NCBI GenBank assembly: GCA_001797315.1
Contig: MGPC01000018.1
Location: 1-64,000 of the forward strand
Direction: 5' to 3'
Source: Curvibacter sp. GWA2_64_110
GTDB taxonomy: Bacteria; Pseudomonadota; Gammaproteobacteria; Burkholderiales; Burkholderiaceae_C
DNA: 64,000 nucleotides
Position 1 is the stretch's first letter. Every line of letters begins with the position of its first letter. The notes beneath the pieces were generated by a model that saw nothing but the letters and a program-made list of their open reading frames with translations, was not told the origin of the DNA and did not search any database. Positions 26,680-35,403 of the stretch are shown piece by piece. The translations under genes were made by a program, and so were the position numbers.

Positions 26680-27815
26680 TGAGCAATTGGCGCCGTCACC
26701 TGGACAACATCTTCCGCCTCGGGCTCAAGGAGCTCTGGAGCCTGTGGCGCGATCCGGCGATGCTGTTCCTGATCGTCTACACCTTCACCATTGGCGTCTA
26801 CACCGCGGGCACGGTCATGCCCGAGACACTGCACCGCGCGCCGATCGCCATCGTGGACGAGGACGACTCGGCCCTGTCGGCGCGCATCGTCTCGGCTTTC
26901 TACCCGCCGCAGTTCACGCCGCCGGCACGCATCGGCCTGGCCGAGATCGATCCGGCCATGGACGCCGGCCGCTACACCTTCGTGCTGGTGATCCCGCCCA
27001 ATTTCCAGCGCGACGCGCTGGCCAGCCAGGCGCCGGCGCTGCAACTCAACATCGACACCACCCGCATGAGCCAGGCCTTCGCCGGCAACGGCGCGATCCA
27101 GCAGATCGTCACCGGCGAGGTGAACGAGTTCGTGCGCCGCCACCGCGGCACGGCACCGTTGCCGGTGGAGCTGGCGCCGCGCATGCGCTTCAACCCGGAC
27201 CTGAATCCGACCTGGTTCAGCTCACTGATGGAGCTGGTCGGCCACATCACCATGCTGTCGATCATCCTCACCGGCGCGGCGCTGATCCGCGAGCGCGAGC
27301 ACGGCACGGTGGAGCACCTGCTGGTGATGCCGGTCACGCCGACCGAGATCATGCTGGCCAAGGTCTGGTCGATGGCGCTGGTGGTGGTGCTGGCCACCGT
27401 GCTGTCGCTCGGGCTGGTGATCCAGGGCGTGCTGCAGGTGCCGATCGAGGGTTCGCTGGCGCTCTTCCTGGCCGGCGCCACGCTGCACCTGTTCGCCACC
27501 ACCTCCATGGGCATCTTCATGGCGACCGTCGCCCGCAGCATGCCGCAGTTCGGCCTGCTGATGATCCTCGTCATGATGCCGCTGCAGCTGCTGTCGGGCG
27601 GCATGACGCCGCGCGAGAGCATGCCCTGGTGGATCCAGCAGCTGATGAAGCTGGCACCCACCACCCACTTCACCGAACTCAGCCAGGCCATCCTCTACCG
27701 TGCGGCGGGGATCGAGGTGGTGTGGAGTTCCTTCCTGGCGCTGGCCCTGATCGGCTCGGTGCTGTTCGCGCTCTCGCTGGCGCGCTTCCGCCGGACGATT
27801 GCCCAGTTGGCCTAG
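26676..27815 (+). CDS. ABC-2 type exporter permease (YhhJ type)
   Basis: A 379-residue inner-membrane permease: one N-terminal helix ([20 protein letters not shown]), a ~150-residue periplasmic loop ([20 protein letters not shown]), then five hydrophobic segments with the conserved [20 protein letters not shown] and [13 protein letters not shown] regions of the family. It overlaps the RbbA stop (ATGATG start) and so completes an adaptor-ATPase-permease operon of the type yhiI-rbbA-yhhJ. It presumably pairs with the permease half of RbbA. An ATG three bases further on is an alternative start. Substrate unknown. Confidence 0.87.
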   Translation: MMSNWRRHLDNIFRLGLKELWSLWRDPAMLFLIVYTFTIGVYTAGTVMPETLHRAPIAIVDEDDSALSARIVSAFYPPQFTPPARIGLAEIDPAMDAGRYTFVLVIPPNFQRDALASQAPALQLNIDTTRMSQAFAGNGAIQQIVTGEVNEFVRRHRGTAPLPVELAPRMRFNPDLNPTWFSSLMELVGHITMLSIILTGAALIREREHGTVEHLLVMPVTPTEIMLAKVWSMALVVVLATVLSLGLVIQGVLQVPIEGSLALFLAGATLHLFATTSMGIFMATVARSMPQFGLLMILVMMPLQLLSGGMTPRESMPWWIQQLMKLAPTTHFTELSQAILYRAAGIEVVWSSFLALALIGSVLFALSLARFRRTIAQLA

Positions 27816-27875
27816 ACGACCCCCCGCGGCGGCAAGACGATCAGGGGGAGCATCACGGCGCCCCGCCCTCACGTA

Positions 27876-27909
27876 CGTCACGCTCCGCCGCACGACAGGC
27901 GGCGTGACG
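27876..27909. terminator. Hairpin between convergent genes (possible bidirectional terminator)
   Basis: CGTCACGC (27876-27883) pairs with GCGTGACG (27902-27909) and the GC-rich interior can pair further. It lies between the plus-strand permease stop at 27815 and the minus-strand phoX stop at 27922. There is no strong T run on either side, so termination efficiency is uncertain. Confidence 0.4.
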
Positions 27910-27921
27910 CTGCGACGAAGC

Positions 27922-29847
27922 TTACAGCTTCAGGCCTTGCGGATTGGCCGTCAGGTAGCCGACCGCGGCACCGAAGCGGTCCTTGTAGTTGGCCCGCACC
28001 AAGGGATCCAGTGTCGCCTTGACCTTGTCGTGCAGCGGCTTCTCCCAGTCGCCCGGGTGCTGGAAATTGCTCATGATGTAGGTCCAGCCGTTGATCGCAT
28101 CGACCGACTGCAGACCGGTGGACTCGGCCCCGGCCGGGCACGACAGCAGGCGCGACAGCTGTCGCGTATCGACGTTGTAGGCCCAGAGGAAGTTGTTGAC
28201 GTGGCGGCCGCTGTCCTCGCCGATGAACAGGGTGCGCAGCTTTTGCGAGAACTTGATGTTGTCCGGGTTGGCGATCTTGTCGGCATGCGCCAGATTGCCC
28301 AGCGCATCCGGCGTGGCGAGATCCACACCCACCAGTTCGGCCGGGGCTGACATGTCCACCGGTACCCATTCGCTGTCGATGGCCCCACCAGCAACGTCCT
28401 TCTTTCCGGCCTTGAGGTTGAGCGCATAGACCGCGCCCGAGGCAGGTCCCTGCACCTTGATGTCGGTCGTGCCATCCACCATGGAAGCCTGGATGTAGCT
28501 CATGGCCGAATAGGCGATCTTGTCGTGAGCGTTGACCGTCGTGCCTTCCATCTTGGAAAAGCCCATGCTGCCGCCCACGAGGGCGGCATAGCGGTGGGTT
28601 TCCAGGAAGGCAGCCGCCTTCTCCATGCCCGGCTTGAGCTTGACCCAGTTGTTCTTGCCGGCATAGCGGATCTTGGTGTAGCTGGCGTCGTGCGGGTCGA
28701 CCGTCTTCACGTCCATGATGTCGGTCGGCTTGAGCTTGTTGGCCAGGGCTTCGATCTCCTTGCTGCTGGCGTGGCCGAGCTTGATCCACGACAGCGTGGC
28801 GCTGCCCGGGCCGACGCCGGAAGTCTGGTGCCACTTGGCCACGTAGAGTGTGCCGGCCGACAGATGCTCGGCCTTGTCGGCGATGAACATGAAGAGACCG
28901 CCATTGGTGGCGTCGTCACCCATCAGCACCGTGCGGCGATCGGGCATGACTTCGACCAGCTCATGCGAAATGCGGCCGAGGCAGTAGTACTTGGTGATGG
29001 AGCCCGTGCCGTCCGGATGCACGGTCACCTCGGGCAGGTGACCGTAGTGGTAGGGATTGGCGATCAGCTCGTCGCCGAACAGCTTGCGGCTGAAGGCCTT
29101 GAAGCGCATGTCCTTGGGATTGAAGGCGTCGGGCTCGTACTCTTCGCTGGACAGGTGCGTGTTCCAGGGCGAGAGGCTGGCGCCGCAGGTGATCCACAGG
29201 CCCTGTGCCGGCGAGGTGTCGACGTTGTGGTACTTCACCAGGCTGAGCTTGCCGGTGGCCGGATCCTGGTCCAGCGTCAGCACGGCAATCGGCGACGGCA
29301 GCGTGCCGTAAGTCTTGTCGCCGGCCTGGTTGCGCGAGGCGTATTCGAACTGCACCACGGCAAACACCGTATTGCCCTTCACGCCCGGCACCTTGGCCTT
29401 GGGCAAGGTCAGCAAGGAGGTGCCATCAGGGCAGTCGGAGAAGATCTGGCGCTCCTTGCCGGGATAGGAGGTGTCGATGATGGGACGGTTCAGGATGTCG
29501 TAGTAGCCGCCGGCCAGCACCGTGCCGCCCTTGCCGTCTGGCACCTGGTCGCCGGTGATGAAGAAGGACTGGTAGGCCAGTTGGTAGCTCTGTGCACGGC
29601 CATCGGGGTAGCTGAGCTGCAGGCTGGAGCCGACAGTGGTGGTCGCCATGGCGGCGGGGTTGGCCAGGGTCGGCGCAGCCATCGAGGTGAAGCTGGCTCG
29701 CACACCGCTGCCGGTGGCGGTGCTTGCGCCGGGAGTGGCACAAGCCGAGAGAAGCGAGCTCGCGGCTATCGTGCCCAGGGGCAACATGGGGACGCCGGCG
29801 AGCAGTTTGAGCGCCTGGCGGCGCGACGAAGTAGTCTGGAGAGACAT
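27922..29847 (-). CDS. phoX: PhoX-type alkaline phosphatase (DUF839), Tat lipoprotein
   Basis: A 641-residue secreted phosphatase of the PhoX family, which uses calcium and iron and releases phosphate from organic esters. The signal has a twin-arginine motif (SSRRQALKLLAG, R9-R10) followed by the lipobox LSA|C at Cys36, so the mature protein is probably a Tat-exported lipoprotein. The family hallmark is CGASLSPWNTHLSSEEYEPD, in which the acidic pair binds the metal cluster. Another is GEDSGRHVNNFLWAYN near residue 550. The ATG at 29847 (MSLQTTSSRRQ) is used rather than one at 29949, because it places the Tat signal at the N-terminus. Expression may depend on phosphate, but no Pho box was searched for reliably. 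Confidence 0.88.
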   Translation of the reverse strand: MSLQTTSSRRQALKLLAGVPMLPLGTIAASSLLSACATPGASTATGSGVRASFTSMAAPTLANPAAMATTTVGSSLQLSYPDGRAQSYQLAYQSFFITGDQVPDGKGGTVLAGGYYDILNRPIIDTSYPGKERQIFSDCPDGTSLLTLPKAKVPGVKGNTVFAVVQFEYASRNQAGDKTYGTLPSPIAVLTLDQDPATGKLSLVKYHNVDTSPAQGLWITCGASLSPWNTHLSSEEYEPDAFNPKDMRFKAFSRKLFGDELIANPYHYGHLPEVTVHPDGTGSITKYYCLGRISHELVEVMPDRRTVLMGDDATNGGLFMFIADKAEHLSAGTLYVAKWHQTSGVGPGSATLSWIKLGHASSKEIEALANKLKPTDIMDVKTVDPHDASYTKIRYAGKNNWVKLKPGMEKAAAFLETHRYAALVGGSMGFSKMEGTTVNAHDKIAYSAMSYIQASMVDGTTDIKVQGPASGAVYALNLKAGKKDVAGGAIDSEWVPVDMSAPAELVGVDLATPDALGNLAHADKIANPDNIKFSQKLRTLFIGEDSGRHVNNFLWAYNVDTRQLSRLLSCPAGAESTGLQSVDAINGWTYIMSNFQHPGDWEKPLHDKVKATLDPLVRANYKDRFGAAVGYLTANPQGLKL

Positions 29848-29959
29848 GGTGAGCAGTTCCTGGAAAGATGCACCCCCGGTGCACAAGCCCACCATGCTAG
29901 GAGCCCCGCATGACAGTTTCATGAAGGCGGTCTGGCCCAGCGCCAGCACGCCAGCGGCG

Positions 29960-32323
29960 TCAGGGCACCGGCGTCAGCTTGGCGACCGACAGCGCCAGCC
30001 ACTTGACGCCGTGGCGCGGGAAGTTGACCTGCGCGCGCGCGTCATCGCCCGCGCCTTCGAGCGTGAGCACCGTGCCTTCGCCGAACTTGGTGTGGAACAC
30101 CTTCATGCCGACCTTCAGGCCGGTGCTCTCGCTCGCTTTCGACACCGGCTCGGGCGCGTTTCGGCTGCTCGAAAAATCAGAGTCAAATTGGCCTTTAACC
30201 CCCGACCATCCTGAGCGACCAGCTCCTGAATTGATAGCACCATCGAAGCCGGAGCCAAAACCTTGGTGCTTCGGCGTGATCCACTTGAGCGTTTCTTCCG
30301 GCAGCTCGTCGAAGAAGCGGCTGCGGATGTTGTAGCGCGTCTGGCCGTGCAGCATGCGGGTCTGCGAATGGCTCAGGTACAGGCGCTGGCGCGCGCGGGT
30401 GATCGCCACGTACATCAGGCGCCGTTCTTCCTCCAGCCCGTCGAAGTCGCTCATCGAGTTCTCGTGCGGGAACAGGCCTTCCTCCAGCCCGGTGATGAAG
30501 ACGCAGTTGAACTCCAGCCCCTTGCTGGCGTGCACCGTCATCAGCTGGATCGCATCCTGCCCGTCCTGCGCCTGGTTGTCGCCGGCCTCCAAGGCGGCGT
30601 GAGTGAGGAAGGCGGCCAGCGGCGACATCACTTCGCCGCTCTCATCCGGCGCGGCCTCGGCCGCCGTCTCTTGCGGCAGCGCCTCGGCATCGCGGCCGAA
30701 GCCTTCGAGCGAGACGAAGCTCTCTGCCGCGTTCACCAGTTCCTCCAGGTTCTCGATGCGGTCGGCGCCTTCGCGTTCGGTCTGGTAGTGCTCGATCAGG
30801 CCGCTGTGCGCCAGCACCAGCTCGATGATCTCGCGCAGCGTCAGGCCCTGCGTCTGCTCGCGCAGCACGTCGATCTTGGCCACGAAAGCGCCCAGATTCG
30901 CCCCGGCCTTGCCGCTGACCGTGCTCACCGCGTCATGCAGCGAGCAGCCGGCCGCGCGCGCCGCGTCCTGCAGCTGCTCCAGGCTGCGCGCGCCGATGCC
31001 GCGCGGCGGGAAGTTGACCACACGCAAAAAGCTGGTGTCGTCCAGCGGATTCTCCAGCAGGCGCAGGTAGGCCAGCGCGTGCTTGATTTCGGCCCGTTCG
31101 AAGAAGCGCAGGCCGCCGTACACCTTGTAGGGAATGGCAGCATTGAACAGGGCGGTCTCGATCACCCGGCTCTGCGCGTTGGAACGGTACAGCACGGCAA
31201 TCTCTTTTCTTTCCATGCCTTCACGCACCAATTGCTTCATCTCGTCCACCATCCACTGCGCCTCGGCGAAGTCGCTGGTGGACTCATAGACACGCACCGG
31301 CTCGCCGGGTCCCTGGTCGGTACGCAGGTTCTTGCCCAGGCGGTGCTTGTTGTGGCTGATCAGTTCGTTCGCGGCGTCCAGGATGTTGCTGTAGCTGCGG
31401 TAGTTCTGTTCCAGCTTGATCTGGTGCTGCACCTTGAATTCGCGCACGAAGTCGGCCATGTTGCCCACGCGCGCCCCGCGAAAGGCATAGATGCTCTGGT
31501 CGTCGTCGCCCACGGCCAGCACCGCGCCGCCGTCCGGGCGCAGCGTGCCGCTGTTGTCCTGGCCGGCCAGTTGCTTGATCCAGGCGTACTGCAGCTTGTT
31601 GGTGTCCTGGAACTCGTCGATCAGGATGTGGCGGAAGCGCCGCTGGTAGTGCTCGCGCACCGGGTCGTTGTCGCGCAGCAGCTCGTAGGAACGCAGCAGC
31701 AGCTCGCCGAAGTCGACCACGCCTTCGCGCTGGCACTGCTCTTCGTAAAGCTGGTACAGCTCGACCTTCTTGCGCGTGTCCTCGTCGCGCGCCTCCACCA
31801 TGTGGGGGCGCAGGCCGTCTTCCTTGCAGCCGGCAATGAACCACTGCAACTGCTTCGGCGGAAAACGTTCGTCGTCCACATTGAACTGCTTGCACAGGCG
31901 CTTGATGGCACTGAGCTGGTCCTGCGTGTCCAGGATCTGGAAGGTCTGCGGCAGGTTGGCCGCCTTGTAGTGGGCGCGCAGCAGCCGGTTGCACAGGCCG
32001 TGAAAGGTGCCGATCCACATGCCACGCACATTGACCGGCAGCATGCTCGAGAGGCGCGTCATCATCTCGCGCGCCGCCTTGTTGGTGAAGGTCACCGCCA
32101 GCACGCCCCCGGGCGACACCTGCCCGGTCTGCAGCAGCCAGGCGATGCGCGTGGTCAGCACCCGCGTCTTGCCCGAGCCGGCGCCGGCCAGGATCAGCGC
32201 ATGCTCGGGCGGCAGCGTAACGGCAGCGCGCTGCTCGTCGTTCAGGCTGGCCAGCAGCGGCGATTCGGCGGGGGTGGCGAACAGGGAGGGAGAGGAACCG
32301 GACGGCGGCAAAACAGAGGACAT
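29960..32323 (-). CDS. uvrD: UvrD/Rep-family DNA helicase
   Basis: A 787-residue superfamily I 3'-5' helicase involved in mismatch and excision repair. Motifs in order: Q motif LNDEQRAAV, Walker A GAGSGKTRVLTTR, Ia VTFTNKAAREM, II DEFQDTN, III VGDDDQSIYAFRGA, IV LEQNYRS, V TVHASKGLEF and VI EERRLMYVAITRARQRLY. The C-terminal region ends in a Tudor-like tail (GMKVFHTKFGEGTVLTLEG). The linker before it carries an insertion encoded by an interspersed repeat (residues ~695-715). The ATG at 32323 (MSSVLPPSGSS) lies six bases after a TACAAT hexamer, so the mRNA may be leaderless. An upstream in-frame ATG is less likely. Confidence 0.95.
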   Translation of the reverse strand: MSSVLPPSGSSPSLFATPAESPLLASLNDEQRAAVTLPPEHALILAGAGSGKTRVLTTRIAWLLQTGQVSPGGVLAVTFTNKAAREMMTRLSSMLPVNVRGMWIGTFHGLCNRLLRAHYKAANLPQTFQILDTQDQLSAIKRLCKQFNVDDERFPPKQLQWFIAGCKEDGLRPHMVEARDEDTRKKVELYQLYEEQCQREGVVDFGELLLRSYELLRDNDPVREHYQRRFRHILIDEFQDTNKLQYAWIKQLAGQDNSGTLRPDGGAVLAVGDDDQSIYAFRGARVGNMADFVREFKVQHQIKLEQNYRSYSNILDAANELISHNKHRLGKNLRTDQGPGEPVRVYESTSDFAEAQWMVDEMKQLVREGMERKEIAVLYRSNAQSRVIETALFNAAIPYKVYGGLRFFERAEIKHALAYLRLLENPLDDTSFLRVVNFPPRGIGARSLEQLQDAARAAGCSLHDAVSTVSGKAGANLGAFVAKIDVLREQTQGLTLREIIELVLAHSGLIEHYQTEREGADRIENLEELVNAAESFVSLEGFGRDAEALPQETAAEAAPDESGEVMSPLAAFLTHAALEAGDNQAQDGQDAIQLMTVHASKGLEFNCVFITGLEEGLFPHENSMSDFDGLEEERRLMYVAITRARQRLYLSHSQTRMLHGQTRYNIRSRFFDELPEETLKWITPKHQGFGSGFDGAINSGAGRSGWSGVKGQFDSDFSSSRNAPEPVSKASESTGLKVGMKVFHTKFGEGTVLTLEGAGDDARAQVNFPRHGVKWLALSVAKLTPVP
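30179..30239 (-). repeat. Interspersed palindromic repeat inserted in the uvrD reading frame
   Basis: Read on the minus strand: TGCTATCAATTCAGGAGCTG then GTCGC, a spacer, and AGGCCAATTTGACTCT. The head, GTCGC core and GGCC-ATTTGACTC tail follow the same plan as the copy at 4505. It lies wholly within uvrD and encodes AINSGAGRSGWSGVKGQFDS, a stretch in the poorly conserved linker before the C-terminal tail. The reading frame is preserved through it. Confidence 0.7.
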
Positions 32324-32451
32324 GTCGCCATTGTAGAAAGCCTGTCGTGCACGGGCTTCAAATCTGAAAAGGAAAAGCCCCGTGCGTAGCACCAGCCGCG
32401 CAGCATGCAGGGAGATAATCCCGTCTGCCCCATTGCCACTTTCCCACTTTT
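32324..32451. promoter_or_regulatory. Divergent control region between uvrD and the acyl-CoA synthetase
   Basis: A TACAAT hexamer (minus strand, 32330-32335) is six bases from the uvrD ATG. Near the middle, GCACGGGCTT (32349-32358) and AAGCCCCGTGC (32375-32385) form an imperfect inverted repeat. On the plus side no Shine-Dalgarno is seen before the synthetase ATG; TAATCC near 32415 is a possible -10. These are motif readings only. Confidence 0.35.
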
Positions 32452-34293
32452 ATGTCTCCTTTGACTGATACACGTCTTCCACGCACGCTGGACGACGTGC
32501 GCACCCTGGCTGAGCTCCTGGCATGGCGTGTGGCGCTCAGCCCGCAGACTGCCGCCTACCTGCAGTACGACGACATCGCTCGCAGTTGGACCCCCATTTC
32601 GTGGCAAGCTGTCGGGCAGCGGGTGGAACGCGTGGCGCAGACGCTGGAACACCTTCAGCTGCCGCGCGGCGCCCGCATCGCCATCCTGCTGCCCAATGGG
32701 CTGGATGCCGTCTGCTTCGACCAGGCAGCACTCGCCCAGGCCTGCGTGCCGGTGCCCCTGCATGCGCTCGACAACCCCGCCAGCATCGCCTACATCCTGA
32801 GCGACAGCGACGCAGCGCTGCTCGTGGTGCAGTCCGAAGCGCAGTGGCAGGCCATTGCCGCCACCGGCACGGCATTGCCCTCCTTGCGCCAGGTGGTCAT
32901 CGTAGACACGGCCGCGCCCATGCCACCATCCGCGGGCGAGCCGGCGGTGCTCTCTCTGAACGACTGGCTGGCGCTTGCGGCAAAAACGCCCCCCAGTGAA
33001 TCGCGCACCCGGCGCGCACCCGAGCACGATGAACTGGCCGCGCTGGTCTATACATCGGGCACCACGGGCAAGCCCAAGGGTGTCATGCTCACCCACGACA
33101 ACATCCTGGAAAACGTGAAGGCCACGCTCCAGCGCGTGGCCCCGGTACCGGAGGACGTCTTCCTGTCGTTCTTGCCGCTGTCCCATACCTTTGAGCGCAC
33201 GGCCGGCTACTACCTGCCCATCGCCAGCGGCTGCTGCGTGGCACATGCGCGCTCGGTCGCGCTGTTGCCTGAAGACCTGAAGACGGTGCGGCCCACCATC
33301 CTGATCTCGGTGCCGCGCATTTACGAGCGCGTGTACGCCGTTCTCAAGAACATGCTGGCCGGATCGGCACTGAAGTCGCGCCTGTTCGAAGGGGCGCAGG
33401 CGGTGGGCTGGCGTCGCTTCTGCCGCACGCAGCATTTGCCGCTGAAAAGCAGCGTGCCCGCCTGGCTGGATGCGCTGGTCTGGCCCCTGCTCGACAAACT
33501 GGTGGCCACACCGCTGCTGGCGCAGTTCGGCGGCCGCTTGCGCGTGGCCGTGAGCGGTGGCGCCGCACTGTCGCAACCCATCGCCCATTGTTTTCTGGGG
33601 CTGGGACTGCCGGTCCTGCAGGGCTACGGCATGACGGAAACATCGCCCGTGGTGTCCGCCAATGCGCTGGACGACAACGACCCGGCCACCGTGGGCCGCC
33701 CGCTCCCCGGTGTGGACGTGCGTATCGGCGACGACCAGGAGCTGCAGGTGCGCAGCCGCAGCGTGATGCGCGGCTACTGGAAGCGTGAGGCAGACACGGC
33801 GGCGGCGTTCGTCGACGGCTGGCTGCGCACGGGCGATCAGGCCGCGATCGAGAACGGACGCATCCGCATCCTCGGCCGCCTTAAGGAAATCATCGTCACC
33901 TCCACCGGAGAGAAGATTGCCCCCGCGGACCTGGAACTCGCCATCACCAGCGACCCGCTGTTCGAGCAAGCCTACGCGTTCGGCGACAACCGGCCTTTCA
34001 TCGCCTGCATCGTGGTGCTGAGCCAATCCGGCTGGGCGCGGCTGGCCGCCGAACTGCACCTGGCAGCGGATGCCCCGGACAGCCTGCTGGCGCCCAGCGC
34101 CTGCGAGGCGGCCCTGCAGCGCATCCGCCAACTCACCGCTTCGTTTCCGCACTATGCGCAGCCCCGGGCGGTCGCCCTGACGCTGGAGCCGTGGACCAGC
34201 GAGAACACCCTGATGACCCCCACGCTCAAGCTCAAGCGCAAGAACCTGGCGGCCTATTTCGCGTCCGACATCGAGCGGCTCTATCGCCGCTGA
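32452..34293 (+). CDS. Long-chain acyl-CoA synthetase (AMP-forming)
   Basis: A 613-residue member of the ANL adenylate-forming superfamily, FadD15-like. It activates a fatty acid to acyl-AMP and transfers it to CoA. Motifs: phosphate-binding loop YTSGTTGKPKGVMLTHDN, the LPLSHTFERT region, the adenine site GYGMTETSPVV, the hinge DGWLRTGDQA and RILGRLKEIIVTSTGEKIAP, with the catalytic lysine expected near the C-terminus (TPTLKLKR). Membrane association is likely, but no signal peptide is present. Chain-length specificity cannot be read from the sequence. It stands alone, divergent from uvrD and convergent with an alpha/beta hydrolase gene. Confidence 0.9.
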   Translation: MSPLTDTRLPRTLDDVRTLAELLAWRVALSPQTAAYLQYDDIARSWTPISWQAVGQRVERVAQTLEHLQLPRGARIAILLPNGLDAVCFDQAALAQACVPVPLHALDNPASIAYILSDSDAALLVVQSEAQWQAIAATGTALPSLRQVVIVDTAAPMPPSAGEPAVLSLNDWLALAAKTPPSESRTRRAPEHDELAALVYTSGTTGKPKGVMLTHDNILENVKATLQRVAPVPEDVFLSFLPLSHTFERTAGYYLPIASGCCVAHARSVALLPEDLKTVRPTILISVPRIYERVYAVLKNMLAGSALKSRLFEGAQAVGWRRFCRTQHLPLKSSVPAWLDALVWPLLDKLVATPLLAQFGGRLRVAVSGGAALSQPIAHCFLGLGLPVLQGYGMTETSPVVSANALDDNDPATVGRPLPGVDVRIGDDQELQVRSRSVMRGYWKREADTAAAFVDGWLRTGDQAAIENGRIRILGRLKEIIVTSTGEKIAPADLELAITSDPLFEQAYAFGDNRPFIACIVVLSQSGWARLAAELHLAADAPDSLLAPSACEAALQRIRQLTASFPHYAQPRAVALTLEPWTSENTLMTPTLKLKRKNLAAYFASDIERLYRR

Positions 34294-34392
34294 TCACCCG
34301 GCGACGGGTCTTCCCCACTGACGCGGGCAAGCTCTCTTCTCTCTTGCCTCGCATCGCGGCCCCGGAAACACGGCCTCGCTCCGCCGCAGACC

Positions 34393-35274
34393 TCAGGCCT
34401 TGCCAAACACCAACCGACTGGCCAACTGGTGCAGGTGCGTCCAGGGCGCCGTCAACTCTTCCAGCACGCTGAAGTGATTTTTGCCGGGAATGGTTTCGCA
34501 CACCGGCACCACCTTCTTGCCCCAGACCTGCCGGATCAGCTGGTTGTGGCGGATGAACTCGGCGCTTTCATTGCCGCCGGCCACGGTGTAGAGCACGCCG
34601 CGCTTCGGCGCCGGCAACAGCGCCGGGCTGGCCAGGCGCACCTGCTCAGGCGTGAGCCTGAGCGAATCCTGCAGAAACGGCGTGTGCATGATCGGCGCCA
34701 GGTCGTACACGCCGGAGATGGAGAGCGCGCCCTTGACCAGGTCGGCCGGCAGATCCTTGGCATAGGCCGGCCAGAGACAATTCAGCAGCATGGCGGCCAG
34801 GTGGCCGCCGGCCGAGTGGCCCACCACATAAATACGGTTCGGATCCCCGCCGTACTTGCGGGCATTGCGCCAGACCCAGGCCAGCGCCTTGACCATCTGC
34901 AGCGTGATCTGCGGAATCGTCACCGCCGGGCACAGCGCGTAGTTGGGCATCATCACGCAGGCGCCCTGGTTGGTGAAGACAGGCGCGATGAAGGAGTGGT
35001 CGGCCTTGTCGAGCGAGCGCCACCAGCCGCCGTGGATGAACACCACCACCGGCGCACCGGCAGCCGGTGCCGGCTGCGGTGCCAGATGCGAGCGGGGAAA
35101 GACGTCGAGCGTCTCCATCGGCCCGTCGCCATAGGCGATGTCTTTCTCGTGCACATGGGCTTCACGCGCATCCTCGGAAGCATCGGCCCATTGGGCGAAG
35201 TGAGCCGCATGCTCGGGCACCAGTGCCCGGTTGTTGTACATGCGGTCGAGCCATTGTTTGTCCCAAGCAGTCAT
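34393..35274 (-). CDS. Alpha/beta hydrolase (esterase or arylformamidase-like)
   Basis: A 293-residue cytosolic hydrolase. The oxyanion motif HGGWW (in VVFIHGGWWRSLDKADHSFI) and nucleophile loop GHSAGGH mark the HSL/arylformamidase-like branch. The catalytic histidine is in IPGKNHFSVLEEL. The opening YNNRALVPEHAAHFAQWADA is seen in many Burkholderiales relatives annotated as putative formamidases or esterases. No kynurenine-pathway gene is next to it, so arylformamidase activity should not be assumed. It is divergent from the SAF-domain dehydrogenase (129-base gap). Confidence 0.82.
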   Translation of the reverse strand: MTAWDKQWLDRMYNNRALVPEHAAHFAQWADASEDAREAHVHEKDIAYGDGPMETLDVFPRSHLAPQPAPAAGAPVVVFIHGGWWRSLDKADHSFIAPVFTNQGACVMMPNYALCPAVTIPQITLQMVKALAWVWRNARKYGGDPNRIYVVGHSAGGHLAAMLLNCLWPAYAKDLPADLVKGALSISGVYDLAPIMHTPFLQDSLRLTPEQVRLASPALLPAPKRGVLYTVAGGNESAEFIRHNQLIRQVWGKKVVPVCETIPGKNHFSVLEELTAPWTHLHQLASRLVFGKA

Positions 35275-35391
35275 TCACTATCTCCTGTATCTGTTCCAGC
35301 CATTTGTGCAGGACGTGATCTTGTCACAAACCACCTGCCAGGCGGCGCCAAGCCGGCGACAGGGGGAAACCCTGAGAAAGTGAAGTCGCTG

Positions 35392-35397
35392 TATTCT
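35392..35397 (+). promoter_or_regulatory. Candidate -10 element (TATTCT) six bases from the next ATG
   Basis: TATTCT fits the -10 consensus at four positions and is followed by TAGTTA and then the ATG at 35404. No Shine-Dalgarno sequence is visible. The spacing is the same as at uvrD and the DUF2782-like gene, suggesting a leaderless transcript. A -35 was not identified. Confidence 0.35.
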
Positions 35398-35403
35398 TAG
35401 TTA

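Noticed and set aside
32242-34152. 636-codon minus-strand frame opposite the acyl-CoA synthetase
   Set aside because: Shadow of a gene with intact ANL motifs; no domain in the antisense translation.
34393-35274. Kynurenine formamidase (kynB)
   Set aside because: The hydrolase has the right fold and motifs, but no kynA or kynU is near, and the family is broad, so no symbol is given.
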